64,000 bases of DNA from Cystobasidiopsis lactophilus (GCA_001599975.1 BCIO01000001.1:2666001-2730000); one strand, 5' to 3'; shown: positions 47,189 through 59,451, counted from the stretch's first letter. Program-made: numbers and translations. Notes: generated by a model from the sequence alone, not told the origin.

Positions 47189-49065
47189 GAAAGATCGTCC
47201 TGCCCTTTCGTAGTCCCCGCAGCGTAAGCCAATGCGTCTAGCCGCGCTTGCTTGACGTCCAGAGTGAAGAGGAGGGGGAGGGGCGCTAGGAGGGCGACTA
47301 GCAAGATGACAAAACCGAAACGAAGAGACCCTGTGATTTGAGCTGTGTACAGGGTGTAAGAACAGGTCTTTAGGAGCCGCTTTCAAAGACCTTACAGACG
47401 AGCCCAACCGCCAGCGGTCCGAGGAATGCTGAGCTCTTCCCACTGATCGCATAAAGCCCAAAGAAGCGCACTTCCTCGCCCGGTGGAATGAATTCGGAGT
47501 AGGTAGCCCTGGCGTAGGCTTGGAACGAGATCAGGCTCGCGCCAGCCATGCCAGCGAGGCAATAGATCTCTTCGGGGTTGCGCAGACTGCCAAAGCCGCC
47601 CTTGTTGCGCACCGCGGGAACGAACCCAAGGCAGGCATAGACGGGAATGAGGCAGGTAGTCAAGCACAAGAAGATGACCATGAACTGATTGGAAAGGTTG
47701 AACGCCTTCGCAATCTTCGGCCAAGTGAACAAAGCGACGACGGCGACCACGCTGGAGATGACACCGATCAGAGAAACTTGAGCCGAAGTCATGTTGAGCT
47801 CTGTCTTTGCGAACAGGATCGCCGTCGAGTTGATCGTCACCACGCCCTACGAAGAGCACGCTCGACAGTTGCTTGAGCGGGAACAAGTTAAATCACCACC
47901 TACGTCGTTCAGAACAAGCCAAGCCATCAAAAAGCGAAAGACGTAGCGAAGCTTGGTCGCCTCCCTCACAAGCTTGCCCAAATCTCGCCAAGACTGAGCA
48001 ACCTCCACCTTCCCATCCTCGCCTTTCAACCTATGGACTTGGTCCATCAAGCCTCCTAGAGCTCCAAAAATGAACCACACAACGCTTGTAAGCGCAATCG
48101 CCAGTTGCATGGACAAGGTCGAGCTGTGAAGTAGTTTGACCAGCGTGGTCACAGCCAACAGCAACGTGAAGCCGACCAAGAAGCCGATCCCGTATCCATG
48201 TGATGAGACGCGGCTAATCTGGTGCGAAAGCTCGTCGTGGTACCGTGAAAGTGCAGCCTCTTCTTCCTCCTCGCTGGCAGCGGCCGCTGCTTGAAGCCGA
48301 GCCCTTTGCACAGAAGCGGCCTCCTTGCTGAGCACTGGAATCGAAGCGCTCAAGCAGACCATGTTCAATGTTTGGGACACCGAAGACAAGAACGCGAAGA
48401 GCGCCACGACAGGCCACAGTTGGCCAGGCGCGGAGACAAGAAGGAAGCACAGGCCGCAGAGCGAGCCAGACATCGCCGTCCGGAAGAGCAGTCGAGACCT
48501 TGATCGGGCTAAATGGGCTCTCTAAGCAGAGAACTTGTCGCATCGAACACCTACTCACCGTGGTTGGCGAATCCACCGAGGGAAATAAGGAGAAGAGCTG
48601 AGCACGCGACGCTGAAGCTGAAGACGAACAGCGAGAAAGATGCGGTGTTGATATCAAGACCCAGCAGGTGAGTTTTGCATACAGCCAGCGCGTTAGCATT
48701 GGCGGGAACCGAGAGGCAAGGCGAGCCATCTTGGTCTCGGCCATGTGTCCTCGCGAATTGCTCCAAGGTTATCGCTAGTCATACCGTCAGTCATAGACCT
48801 GGCTTTTGCTTGAGTTTCATCCAGTCATTTACACCAGATGGGCGCTCACATTGCCAATCGAGCCGGCGACCACCCACGAATGAACAGAGAGAGCGCCTGC
48901 AAGCCACTTCTGCTCAGGCAGTGGTATCTTGGAGATCACAACGAGACAGACCACGATACTGAAAGCTTCGTTGCCAGCCGAGAACAGATAGAACGCGGCC
49001 ACTCGTCTTTGAAAGCTGGGCTCCGTGGAACTCGGAGGGAGCAAGGGCTGCTGTTCTCCGTCCAT
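47185..49065 (-). CDS. ATG22-like vacuolar amino-acid effluxer, copy 1
   Basis: Multi-span MFS-like transporter of the ATG22 family, which exports amino acids from the vacuole during autophagy. The start ATG 49065 gives MDGEQQPLLPP, an acidic dileucine-type vacuolar sorting signal (ExxPLL). Helices follow: AAFYLFSAGNEAFSIVVCLV, INTASFSLFVFSFSVACSAL, YVFRFLMAWLVLNDVG, SAQVSLIGVISSVVAVVALF, then GLYAISGKSSAFLGPLAVGLV. A last intron (donor T|GTAAGG) leads to the end helix GSLRFGFVILLVALLAPLPL and a cytosolic tail, stop TAA at 47187-47185. Exons are broken by about six short introns. Tandem with copy 2, same strand. Confidence 0.88.
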
Positions 49066-49243
49066 TGGCGCGACCTTGTCACTACTTTCTCCCAGCCTAG
49101 AGCCCGAGGTCGACAAGCAAGAAGCAGGCGGGACAAGATGCAGGCGGACTGTGGCGTTGCGGGCGCCACGTTCAAAACCGCGAATAGTGGGTCCTTTGCT
49201 TGCATTGTTACAAGTGCAGTCTATGCTATGTATGAGTGTGAGT

Positions 49244-51199
49244 TCATCTAATGTCTTGCTTGGATCTAGGCCGAAAGCTATTAGCAGCCCGTTTACCCTC
49301 GTCCACGTTCAGGCGGAATAGGAGCGGCAGCGGGATGATGATTGTGACCAAAAGGAGAGCGAAGCCAGATCTTAAGGAGTGCGTCCATTGGTTCAGGGCG
49401 GACACCCTGCGGTTGAAGTTTAGAAGCGGCTTTGATTAAGCAAAGCGAACACCAACACCAGCGGTCCGACAAAAGCCGATCCTTTGTTGGTAATCTGCAA
49501 GACCCGGAGCTTGAGCAAGGATTGCTTGCAGAAAGCAAAGAATGGCCGACCGAAAACAACGCGAAGAATCGAGTCTCCTGCCTCTTTGGGATGAGACTGC
49601 TGTAAATGGATCTTGCGTACGACTCAAAAGCCCCAGCGATGAATCCTGATTATTCCTTCAGTCGTTGTTTGGAAGCGAAACGTTGGATGGACTTGCCGAA
49701 GTACACCACAAACGCAAAAATTTCGGCAGGGGTGCGGAAACTCCCAACTCCTCTCCGCTCCCAAAGGGCGGGAATGAAGCTGAAGCAAACGTAAAGGGGT
49801 GCGAGAGTGGCAGCACAACAGATGCCTGTGAACATCTTCAGGCTGGCGATGTTGAAGCGTGATGCCAGACGAGGAAGCAACAGGTTCGAAAGAATACCGC
49901 TGAGTGGCGCCACGATGCCAATGACGGTGATCTGTGAGGCACCCATCTTGACCTCAGTCTTCGCATACAGCAACGTGGCTGATGTCTGGAGGTGGTCTCC
50001 GTAAGAAGAGCCCGGCGCAAGGGAGAGCTCGAACTTGCCACCGCCGTGAAACCCTGCCAGCATCCCGATGCGATGATAAGCAAATTGCATCTTGCACCCT
50101 TCCAGGGAGAGAACCTACGTCGCTTAAAACGAACCATATGACGAGAAAATACAGATTTTGTTTCAATTGGGCCGCGTCCCGCATGACTCTGATTAAGCCC
50201 AGCCAACCTTGAATTGGCGCAAAGGGGTTCTTGTCTTCTCCAGCGGCAGCGGCAATGGCCTTTCGGTTGAAAACGGATCCGACCAAAACCAGAAGCAGCC
50301 AAACGAGCGCGGATATGCCGATGGCTAGTTCGAAGTTTTCAATTGAGGGTTCAAGCCTGCACAGAAAGAGCGCTGCGCACCGATCTGAAGGGAGTACATC
50401 GACTCGTGCAGGATGCGGATGGGAATGTAGCAGAATCCAAGCACCAAAAGCCCAGTCGCCGACCCGATGGCCATTCCTTCCGCCGACACCCGAGCATTCT
50501 CGTGCGAAAAGACCTTGTCGTAATCTTTGCTTGCCCGATCTTTCTCGCTCGCACTCGCGCTTGACAAAGATTCTTGAGCGTCTTGCACCGTTGAGGTCGA
50601 GGCCGCCACATCGGAGAGGCCGCTGTTGAGGCATACCAAGTTGATACCAAAGCAGACGTTAGAAATAAGGGCCAGGAAGGCAGCCACAGGCCAAGTCTTG
50701 GCGTCCGCTTTCACAAAGACGAAGCCGATACCGGACAGAGACCCGATGATGGCGGAAACAACCAATAGACGGCTCCTCGTCGACACTGTCCCAAGCCGCG
50801 CTTGCTCAGTACTCATGCAGCGCAGTGGCAGCAGCTCCTTGTCTCACCGTGGTCCGCATAATCGCCTATAGATATCAAAAAGAAGGCTTGCGCTGCCAAG
50901 CTGATGCCAGAGACCGCCAACGAGAAAGACGCCGAGTCGATCCAGGTCCCAAGAAAGAGCACCTGGCAGGGCTTGTCGGGCTCCATGTAGCATGGCACCG
51001 AGTGATCAACCTTGCCATTGTCCCTGGCGAGCTGCTCCAGAAGCACCGGCAAAAAGAGAACGAGCGTGACCGTCGAATAAACGATGCTCGCAGCGGAGTA
51101 CAAGTAGAAGGAAATGAGCCTGTTAGGAGCACGAGCGAGCGCTCTGACAGCCTTGTTGCGAAGCAAAGGCTGGCTCTCTCCGTCCTCGCTCATGGTCAT
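49244..51199 (-). CDS. ATG22-like vacuolar amino-acid effluxer, copy 2
   Basis: Head-to-tail neighbour and paralogue of the gene at 47185-49065. The start ATG 51199 (MTMSEDGESQPLLRN) again shows an ExxPLL-type signal. Matching segments include ISFYLYSAASIVYSTVTLVL, LEQLARDNGKVDHSVPC, TWIDSASFSLAVSGISLAAQ, NLYFLVIWFVLSDVG, YAKTEVKMGASQITVIGIVA, TNKGSAFVGPLVLV and, after a final intron, HSLRSGFALLLVTIIIPLPL followed by FRLNVDEGKRAANSF. The two proteins differ strongly in the loops (LSSASASEKDRASKDY here versus AASEEEEEAALSRYHDE in copy 1), so the duplication is not recent. Stop TGA is at 49246-49244. Both copies look intact. Confidence 0.85.
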
Positions 51200-51748
51200 G
51201 GTGGCGCGCGGATGACCATCAAAATTTTGCCTGCCTTTCCTCTTCGGCGTTGCAAGCTCGATCGCATTTGCTCATCCACACATACAATGCGCCTAGAGTA
51301 GTACTTCGAGCATTCAAAGCTGGCCATGGAGGAAGACTCCGATGACATCACCTCCAGACTCTCTCTCCGACTCCGAAGCCTCTGAGCTTTTGTGGATCCC
51401 GTCAACCGTATTTTGCTTGTGTTGTGACTTGCGCGTCTTCTGGTTGCGGCTTTGGGAGTGCTTCTTCGCAAATCTGCCCTCCTGCCCAATTTTTGTCGCC
51501 ACTTTCCGCCACTCTTTCCAATGTTGCGCTTTTTGAGCTGGAATTGCTTTCACCAAGAGGCATGACTGCCTTGGCGCGGCTGAAGTTTAGCCGTAGGAGT
51601 GCCGGGGGCAAGGCTTGCCCGTCCTCATTAGCTTTCTTGGGTGGGGCTGGCATATTGCGGAGAGATCGACCTCAGGCAAGACCTTTGTTCGGATCGCTTT
51701 CGCCTGCTTTCTTCGCAACTGCCTTCTAAACAAAGCACAGACTGCACC
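51200..51748. promoter_or_regulatory. Divergent promoter region of ATG22 copy 2 and PhyH genes
   Basis: 549 bp between divergent starts 51199 and 51749. Apart from the doubtful small ORF listed separately, no gene is evident. Confidence 0.4.
51402..51653 (-). CDS. Possible small protein (83 aa)
   Basis: An ATG-started frame (51653) encodes MPAPPKKANEDGQALPPALL then LNFSRAKAVMPLG and ends at 51402. A possible 72-nt intron inside would keep the same frame. A second overlapping frame (51314-51556) is basic (WRKVATKIGQEGRFAKKHSQ). Neither matches a family I know, and the stretch also holds the PhyH promoter. Low confidence; may be chance. Confidence 0.25.
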   Translation of the reverse strand: MPAPPKKANEDGQALPPALLRLNFSRAKAVMPLGESNSSSKSATLERVAESGDKNWAGGQICEEALPKPQPEDAQVTTQAKYG

Positions 51749-52750
51749 ATGGCCACCAACGGGTCCCAAACTGCGCCAGGCGCCCAGCAACAGAAGTACG
51801 ACCTTGAGGACGCAAAGAAGCACCTCGAAGAGGAGGGCTGGGTCCGCTTCCCGGCTGTGCTGGACCCCGAACAGACCAAGACTGCCCTTGAACGGCTTTG
51901 GGCTGCGGCTGATGTCGCTCGCTCGCGGGGTGAAGACACTTTCCTCCCCTTCCTCGACCCTAACGAATCCAATGTCCGCGTCTTCTACCTCCTCGAGCTG
52001 GACGCCATTTTTCGCGACATGATTCAGCACCCTCTCGCGATCGAGCTTGTTCGCTCGGTGCTCGGCCACAACTTTTTGATCTCCAATTTCACGGCCAACA
52101 TCGCGCGGCCGGGATCGAAGAGCATGGGGTTGCATTCGGATCAGTCCCTAGTCTCGCCCGACCCTTGGACCACCATCAACGCTCTCAACGTCATTTGGTG
52201 CCTCACCGACACTTACTTCGAGAACGGCTCGACTCTGTACATCCCCGGAAGCAACAAATGGGAGCGCCGCAGCGACATCCCCTCCAACGCCAATACTTTG
52301 CTCAAGCCCTTTGTAGCCAAAGCCGGAGACATTATTGTGATGAGTGAGTGGACCCTTCGAAATCTTGACCTTGGACGGCGCTCAACACATACGGCAAAGA
52401 CGGGAGGGTCTGGCATACATCCGGTGCCAACATCACCAAGGACCAAGACCGCGCCCTCCTGTTTGGATATTACACCCAGCCATTCCTGCGCCAGCAAGTT
52501 AACTGGACGCGCAAGCTGTCAAAGGACATTCAGGATTCTTTGTCCGAGGAGATGCAAGAGTGGCTAGGGCAAGTCCCTCGTCCCAGTCACCTGCGTAGCC
52601 TTTGTGCTGATACAGTGTTACAGCCTCGGTGTCACAGCTAACCTCGGGGAGGCTATCATGCACCTGAAATACTTGGACGACGAGTTTGGGGAAGAGAAGT
52701 CTGCGACTACCACCGCCGAGAAGTTTGCCAAGAGCAGTCATCACAAGTGA
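51749..52750 (+). CDS. Phytanoyl-CoA dioxygenase (PhyH) family protein
   Basis: Fe(II)/2-oxoglutarate-dependent oxygenase. The start MATNGSQTAPGAQQQKYDLE leads to EGWVRFPAVLDPEQTKTALE. The iron ligands are visible as HxD in GLHSDQSLV and, after a 5-prime-GTGAGT intron, the distal His in NGRVWHTSGANIT. The segment GSTLYIPGSNKWE is the usual strand before the second half, and GYYTQPFLRQQVNW follows. A second intron leads to YSLGVTANLGEAIMHLKYLD and the end SSHHK. No C-terminal PTS1 is present, so peroxisomal import is not indicated by this end. Substrate unknown: members act on fatty acyls, halogenation substrates or fungal metabolites. Confidence 0.85.
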
Positions 52751-52922
52751 AGCCTTGGGGCGTGAGCGTGCAAACCAACGTTATGTACTCGTTGATAGCG
52801 GAGGAGCTGGCGCAAAGCGAGATGAATTCAAAGCCAGTCGATTGTTCAATACCGCAGTTCGCGCGCGAAGAGCAAGATCGGCTCGACTTTGATTATGAAG
52901 ACTACCCCTCAGGCAATACCCC

Positions 52923-54196
52923 TCAGGCAAGGCTCTTGGCCGCCAACGCTTTGTGTAGGACCAACGCAATCAATTGCTCGATCCGTTCCTTGGAGAACAT
53001 GGTGATGGAGTGCCCCCAAATTCTCTTGAAAATTTGCTCGGAGATACCGACGTCTGAGTTCCCTCTGAGTATCTCAACACGAAGGGACGAGCTGGAAGAG
53101 CTTACACCACCCCGAAAGACCCTGTTCTCGAAACGCCTTCGACAAAACTTGCTGGGTCGACACAAAGCGGCGCTCCCCTGTTGGCGACTTCCATTGGAGC
53201 CTTGCCTTCGCCAGTATGAAAGGATATGTTAAAATAGTTGCGATAGTGCCAGCTAGTGCCGAAGCTACGAAGACGAAGGAGGCAGACGGCCTGGCCTGCT
53301 TGTAGGGCGGCAAAAACAAGCGCTTGAACAGCGGGTACAGGTAGTAGGAGATGGAGGGGTTGATAGATAGAACGCAGGCAGATTTGTACCCCGACCAAAA
53401 GCCCTGAAGCCAGTCGATTAGCTGAAAATGAAGGGGAGCACGAAGTAGAGAACACGCACGGTGATGCCTTTCTCGAGATAGATATCCCACAGAATGGACT
53501 TGACCGATTGGCTCTTGTAATGCGGCGTAGCCTCTGATCCGTCGGAGGCAGTCTGGACGCGTACTACGATTTGGCTGATCGGCGTCGTGAAGAATTTGGC
53601 GATTTGACTGCAGAGATGGGCGTCAGTCATACTCCACCGGTAGAATCATCCACTATAGAGCGACTAGAGAAGAAAGCTTACCCAGAGAAGGTACCAATGG
53701 CAATCTCCTCCAGCGCATTGAAAGAGACTTTCTTGCCCCGAGAGAGCCGCAAGATTTCCTGCTTTGCCGCTCAGATTATGTTCTAGGCCGGTATTGAGGT
53801 CAATCTGACCTTTCTGAAGAACGAGTTGCACCAATAGAAGATGAAGTTGGCTGCTCGCCCGGCATTGATCAATGATGCCAGCCAGCATTATCCGCAGAGA
53901 TCCCACCTAAAGCAGTCTGAAGAGCGTCGCTACCAGCGCCTTTGAACAGGGCCAAGAAGCCCTCGTCGTGGAGGACGGCACCCAATGCGCTAGGCAAGCT
54001 ATCATAAGAAACTGCCGATTTACTGCCAGAACGTTGTGTCTGCATCCTGGTGATCTGCACAACAATAGATATCGTGAGCACAGACAAAAGATATAGGTGA
54101 GTAAGTTTGTACGATAAGGTCCATTGGATAGACAGCTGTCGAGGCGATTGAAGAGGCGATCGAGCCAGAGATGGCTTCCACCAAAGGCTCCGGCAT
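52923..54196 (-). CDS. Mitochondrial-carrier-family protein, PMP47/ANT1-like (probably peroxisomal)
   Basis: Six-helix carrier with three repeats. The start ATG 54196 gives MPEPLVEAISGSIASSIAST. The first signature PMDLIITRMQTQ is restored across an intron whose donor splits after PMDLI. Then come SALGAVLHDEGFLALFKG, ANFIFYWCNSFFRK, ALEEIAIGTFSGQIAKFFTT with the degenerate second signature PISQIVVRVQ, NPSISYYLYPLFKRLF, and the third signature TYPFILAKARLQW. The last exon ends FSKERIEQLIALVLHKALAA (stop 52925-52923). The lack of Asp-x-x-Lys in signature 2 and the N-P-S/A-I region are seen in peroxisomal adenine-nucleotide/CoA carriers (Ant1, PMP34, PMP47); that assignment is by motif only. Confidence 0.75.
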
Positions 54197-54395
54197 CTTT
54201 GCGACTGGTGTCTACTACTGTCGTGAGCTTCAAAGGCGTGGGAGGCTCGAACAATGCTTCCTCTTTAGGAACGTGGAGGCACGACGACCTTGCGATTGAG
54301 ATCTCCCGTCGGGAGAGCCGGCGCCGGCACAATTGGGACGAATGCAAAACGACTTGATGATGTGCACTGCTTGCGAAAGACTAAAGCGAAGGAGG

Positions 54396-56250
54396 CTACA
54401 CGATTGCCGAGCCAGACCTTCCCGCGTTGACAATGTAGTCCACCGCTTCCAGCCCGTGCAAGCCCTCGTCCTCCTCTTCCTGCTCTTCTACCGTTTCCTT
54501 TTCATCAACACCCTCTCTTCCTGTGCCTTTCTTGACGGTCCGTTGCTGAGCCGGTGGTGGTGGCGTGAGGTTGGAGGGAGAGTTGAGGGACCCGTCCCTT
54601 GCCACAAATTGGCTGAGCTCGAGGGCTTCTGCTTTCTGGGACATGTATGTCTTGTCGAGGCTAGATCGCCTGGAGAGCGACGAAGAAGGGCACTCCGGAG
54701 GCTGGTGAAGGGGCGATGCACGGCCAGAAATGCGGGCGAAGACGGACGCGATGACCCCAGAGGCCGTTCTGGGCGTGGAAGGAGTTGTGGCACCGCCGTC
54801 GGACGTCGAATTGGAGAACATGGATAGGATGGAGAGGCGGCGCTCGGGCTTGGCACCTTTGAGCAGGACTTTGGACTGGCGCATCGCGGGCGACCGGTAA
54901 TTTGGCGGCGGCCCTCCAAGGCGCAGAACGCGCTCCACTTCCAGGTCTTCTGGGTCGCCTGAGGAAACAGATCAGCTCTTTGATAGGGTGGAGATTGCGA
55001 CGGATTTCTTACCAGTCCCGAACGCTTCTCGACCTCTCCTCCCAGCCGAAACGCCCAACTCGCGAGCCCTCGCCCTCGCTGCCTGCCTGGCAGACTGCCT
55101 GAGTGCTGTGTCATAGGAAGGGAGCGATACGATGGGTTTTAGGTTCAATGGCGGCGGCCCGAAGAGGAAACGCTGGGCACGTTGCATCCGGGTGGGCGAC
55201 GCGGAAGCGCTTTCGAGGGCCGACGGCGAATTGGTGGAAGAGACGTAGTCGGTCGAGGTATTTAGAGGGTAGAGGATGCTCCTGGCCAGGCTCACGATGG
55301 AGCGCCAGAGAACAAACGTCTGGGCGCGAGCACCTCATGGCATGAGCCCCTTTTCCGCGTCTCGGAGGAGCACGACTGAGACGCACCAGAATCAACAATG
55401 CGACGATGAAGAGAGCGTCTATGAAGCCTTTAGTGGAGGCGGAGACCTTGGTGACTGAGCCGTCCGCATTGATGGCAGACGCATCCGAGATCTTGCGCAA
55501 GGCGATGACGCTTGACTCCGAGATGAGCGGGCCCTGGTCACATTTGAAGAGGACTCACTAGGCGACCACTGTCAGGCCTTCTAAGACAGCAACAAGGGCT
55601 ACTTGGATGGCCGCTTTCTGAAGCTCGGGCCTTTGAGGGGGTTGAGGGTCGTCTTGGCCGCTTGTCAGACTGATTTGAGCTGGCCGCGATGCAGGCACGA
55701 AGCGCCAGCGTCTCTGCGACTGGGGAGGAGGCTGGGCGGCAAGAGGCGGGGGCTGGACGACCTGTTGGACGACACGGCAACGCGAGAAATCAACACCGAG
55801 TTGAGCTAGCATAGCTGCGTCCTAATCGCACCTGCATCGGCGATTCCGACGTGGCCACTTGAGCCATTCGTCGAGGGGAGGCAGAGGCAGGCATTCCAGG
55901 GTAGGGTCGACGAGGAGAGAGATGAAGTACGAAGCGAGAACAAAGGGGGCCTGAAGGGCAGCGAACGGCCAGCGTTCGACTGTGGGATAAAAGGCAAACG
56001 AGGTGAGGGTATCAAATGAACGTAAATGGGCGTTGGGAGCGTCGAGGAGAGGCACTTGAGACTGTTGAGGAGCAAGCTTGGTGGCTGCGGTTTCGGATGC
56101 TCTTCACCCGCCGCGTCCACGAAGCCACGAAGTGTCACTATTGAATAATCGTTTGGACAGCAAAGAAGTCTACTCGATTCCCAAATCGTGCCCATTCGAG
56201 GTACCAGCTCGTCACCCTCGAGTCCCTCCGAGCCCAAGACGATTCATGCG
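54396..56250 (-). CDS. Multi-spanning membrane protein of unknown function
   Basis: Multi-exon gene read from about 56250 down to a stop at 54396. Supported pieces in order: VPLLDAPNAHLRSFDTLTSF with hydrophobic PFVLASYFISLLVDP, then KAAIQVALVAVLEGLT. An intron joins this to SSVIALRKISDASAINADGS and a helix GFIDALFIVALLILVRL. A 52-nt intron leads to RSILYPLNTSTDYVSSTNSP and a Ser/Pro-rich cytosolic part, then GDPEDLEVERVLRLGGPPPN and an acidic end (EETVEEQEEEDEG type). Several of these joins keep frame and use good GT-AG sites, but the first exon and its start are not resolved. No recognised family; three likely transmembrane helices. Confidence 0.5.
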
Positions 56251-58399
56251 CGATAAAGATGGCCACTTTGCGCCGGCTCAACAGCCTCAAGCCTCCAACT
56301 AGCTATCGTCGATATATGTTGTGTTGTTTGCTCCGACCCAATAGAGATCATCCGCTCGAGCGCGCGCACGCCGTCTGGACGCCGTTTGCCTCTCCCAGAC
56401 ATGAAGCGCCGCCAAGAGCCAGCCTTCTTCTGCAAGGACCAAACAACTCGGCCCATCTGATATCTGCACTGTCACTCACTCCTTGCTATACCTTTGCGAT
56501 GTTGCATGCTTAGTGGGTTGGCTCTGAGGACGGTGGCAAAATATGTGTGAGTCGCTTTTCATCAGGCCGTTAGCATCCCACGTGTCTCACAGACGGACAT
56601 TAGTACTTGACGACATGACTTCGTGTTCGTCTCTTGCTCCAGCAACCGGTCGGCCGCTGTAGGAGGTCTTCCCATCGAGCATCCCCACCCTCTCGCATCG
56701 ATTGCACTCCTTTCTGCACCAAAATTGGGATCGTACGGCCATTAACACCTGACACCTACTACTTTGGGCAGCAGTATGCATCCTACAACACTGGCTCGCG
56801 TGTTCTCTTTCGAAGACGGCAGGGCAGCACCTCATCCTTCCCGACGCGCTTGGCAAAAGCAGTGCTCGGCTCCTCAGTGTCTTCCAGAGACCTGGGTAGA
56901 CATGTCAGCTCTTCTGAGGTCTTGGTGGATATATCAGCTGCTGCCGAACTCGCCCAACCACGCAGTCGCCCGCTTTGTTCGGTGTCGACCAGGATCGGGC
57001 CCAGGTCCGTTGGGATTTTTGTTTAGAAAATTCTTTTACGTACTCACAGACATAGGCAATACAGGAAGAAACATTAGCGCTAACGGCTGGCCGCCGAAGG
57101 AGCAGCTACAACTCCCGGATTGGCTTCGTTGTGTGGCGGCACCGAGACTTCATACACATCCTCAACTCGTCCATTGACCTTCAAAAATATCCTTCAACCC
57201 AACCAAGATGATGTGATTAGCGACTCAATGGCCACTCGCTTGCCAAAGACCGAGGTCGACCTCGCCATTTCGACCCAACCCAATGATATATCCCTTCGCT
57301 GCGTGTAAATACATCTGGCCTATCGTCTCCGCTATACGGCCGTCATCCTATACCGACTTGATCGTGCTCGTTACCTATTTGCTCAGCCTCGGTCGCCTCC
57401 TTCCATTGATCTGTCATAGCCGATTCTTCGTGGAGTCGACGGCCGTGTCAGCGCAGACCAGGATCTATACCGCTCTACGCACGCCGAAAGCGCTGGTGTT
57501 GTCATCAATTTTCGGAGACGTGGTGGCGTTCATCGAGTTGGGTGGCTGCTCGACATCCAGTCATCAACAAAGTCTGCTATGCTCTATGTCTGCTGCGACT
57601 GGATGGCCTTGAAAAAGGTTCAGGTAAGTATTCCGGCCGCCTCGGAGTAGCTGGATTGACAAAATGCATATTTTAGGTCCGGTGGAGCAAGCAAAGTCGA
57701 CGGAGGCTCGACATTGCACTCGTCCCAGGCATGTCGGTTGGTATTGTAGATGCTTAAAGTGGTCATACTAGCTCGATGGGCAGTCGTTTAAGGAGATGCC
57801 TAGCCTTTCGCTGGACGGGCAGCTTCCGAGGCGGCTGCTCGCCTGCCAAACCCAGCAAGCAGGATGCGCGGTGCGGTGCGGCAGTTTGGACCAGTCATCA
57901 CTGCATCTTACATGTCTGACATCTTGATATGATGGTCACCGGTGGTGGTGTCCGTCACTCGAGCGGCGGAACGGGTCTCGGTGGCAAAATTCGTCGCGCC
58001 CGCCCATCTTCAATTCTGCTCCTAGGGCGGTCATTGATGTCTTGCTGGATAGTTCTCCAACGGGGCTTTTTGATGATGTAGGGCGCGCGTGTCGGACGGT
58101 CTTTGAGTGCGGAAATGTGCGCTCACCAGTCCAACGGCCCGGCGGCGAGCGAGCGAACGAGCTGCTCTCTTTCTCTCTTACATCCACTTGGGGCATCCAT
58201 TTTCTCTATAAATTCGAGATATTCGTCGGCTCGAGACGCTCCCTCGTCCTCATCCTTGTGCTGCAAGCTCAGTGCTCTACCTTGTGAGCTGCCTCTCTCT
58301 TCGTCTCCTTGGAAACATTCTCAAAACTGAGCTGCAAATCTGACTCGCAGGCCCGCTTCTATAGCATTTTAAGACACAACTACCTATTCGCGACCTGCT
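56251..58399. other. 2.1-kb region with no recognisable gene
   Basis: The longest gene-free stretch in the window. Only short, compositionally plain ORFs occur (for example 56634-57026 and 57283-57612, both plus). None carries a family motif or a convincing intron set. No transposase, reverse transcriptase or terminal repeat was seen. A CT-rich tract with a TATA box sits at its right end, before the gene starting at 58400. Confidence 0.5.
58207..58212 (+). promoter_or_regulatory. TATA box-like element
   Basis: TATAAA in the context TTCTCTATAAATTCGAG, after a CT-rich tract and about 190 bp upstream of the start at 58400. One of the few clear TATA elements in the window. Confidence 0.45.
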
Positions 58400-59451
58400 A
58401 TGACAAGTAGGCGGCGGCTCTCACTGCTCTTGCTGTTTGCCACATTTCATTGAATTTGCTTCTCTGCCCCTCGCAGTGGAAGACACCCGGGCTCTACAGC
58501 TTCTCGCTTCTTTTTCGTCGTATCCTCGACTGAAGGAAAGCTGCTGCCGCAACTACCTCGAGGATCCTGAGGCTCCGTTCGCTGGTAGGGTCCCTCTTCT
58601 TTGGCAGCGAGCTAAACTCGAGGCTTATGGGCGCTCCTTTGCCTTTGCAGGACTCGAGAAGCTACCTAAAAAGTATGACGCCACTTCGGAATACCTTCCT
58701 CGTCGGGGCTGGAGCTGCCTGCTTGAGTCCACACGCGAGAGTAAGTGCTCCCTTTGCCAGAAGTTGCCGCTTGCTCAGACTGAGGACCACCTTCTTAGTC
58801 GCTCCTGGTTTGGCGCTTCTCGAGCGCGCGGCGTCGCAAGCCCGCGTCATCCCGTCGCTGCCCGTAAGCGCATTCGTTCTCCTACACTCGAGTTCTTGCT
58901 CACAACGTGATAACCAGAACTTGGCCAATCCCTGGGCCTGGGTCAACTCAATGGGAACTCGATCTTGTGGCTTCTCGTACGCGGGCGCGCCGGACGACAG
59001 CGAATCAGAGTTCACCGAGGACTCAGCGGCCGCTGGCAACGGAAATGTTTCTCCTCCAGCACCTCGTTCTTCTGCAGCTGGACCTCCTCGCAGCCTGGTG
59101 GAAGGCATCGCCACCGCGCCTGCTAGCCATCAGCAATCGCTCACAAAGAAGCACTTTGGCCAGAAGTCAGCCGGGAAAGGCTCGAGGGTCCGCTTCGTTC
59201 TGAAGCCTGCGCCACCAGCAGCTCCAGCACCGGCACGCGCAGCTGTACTTACTCGAAAGCGGAAAGCGCCGCATCACGGAGAAGAGGTGGCGGACGATGG
59301 CCGGACTAGATCGTCACCTCCTGCGCTCTTGACTGGGCGCTCGCCCTCGCCACAAGAGGTGTCTTCGGACGGTATTGACGTCCGGCGGTCAAAGCGACAG
59401 AGGACAGCTACCACTCCTTTCGAAGACAAGCTCCCGCTGACGGGCTACTAG
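58400..59451 (+). CDS. Unknown Ser/Pro-rich protein, likely nuclear
   Basis: The start ATG 58400 opens a 7-nt coding piece (ATG ACA A); the 70-nt intron 58407-58476 then joins TG to form a second Met. The protein begins MTMEDTRALQLLASFSSYPR, then CCRNYLEDPEAPFAG. Introns lead to LEKLPKKYDATSEYLPRRGW, IAPGLALLERAASQARVIPS and NLANPWAWVNSM. The rest is disordered and basic (VRFVLKPAPPAAPAPARAAV, TRKRKAPHHG) with a nuclear-type signal RRSKRQR near the end. The conserved-looking N-terminal 110 residues resemble no family I can name. Stop TAG is at 59449-59451. Confidence 0.6.
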
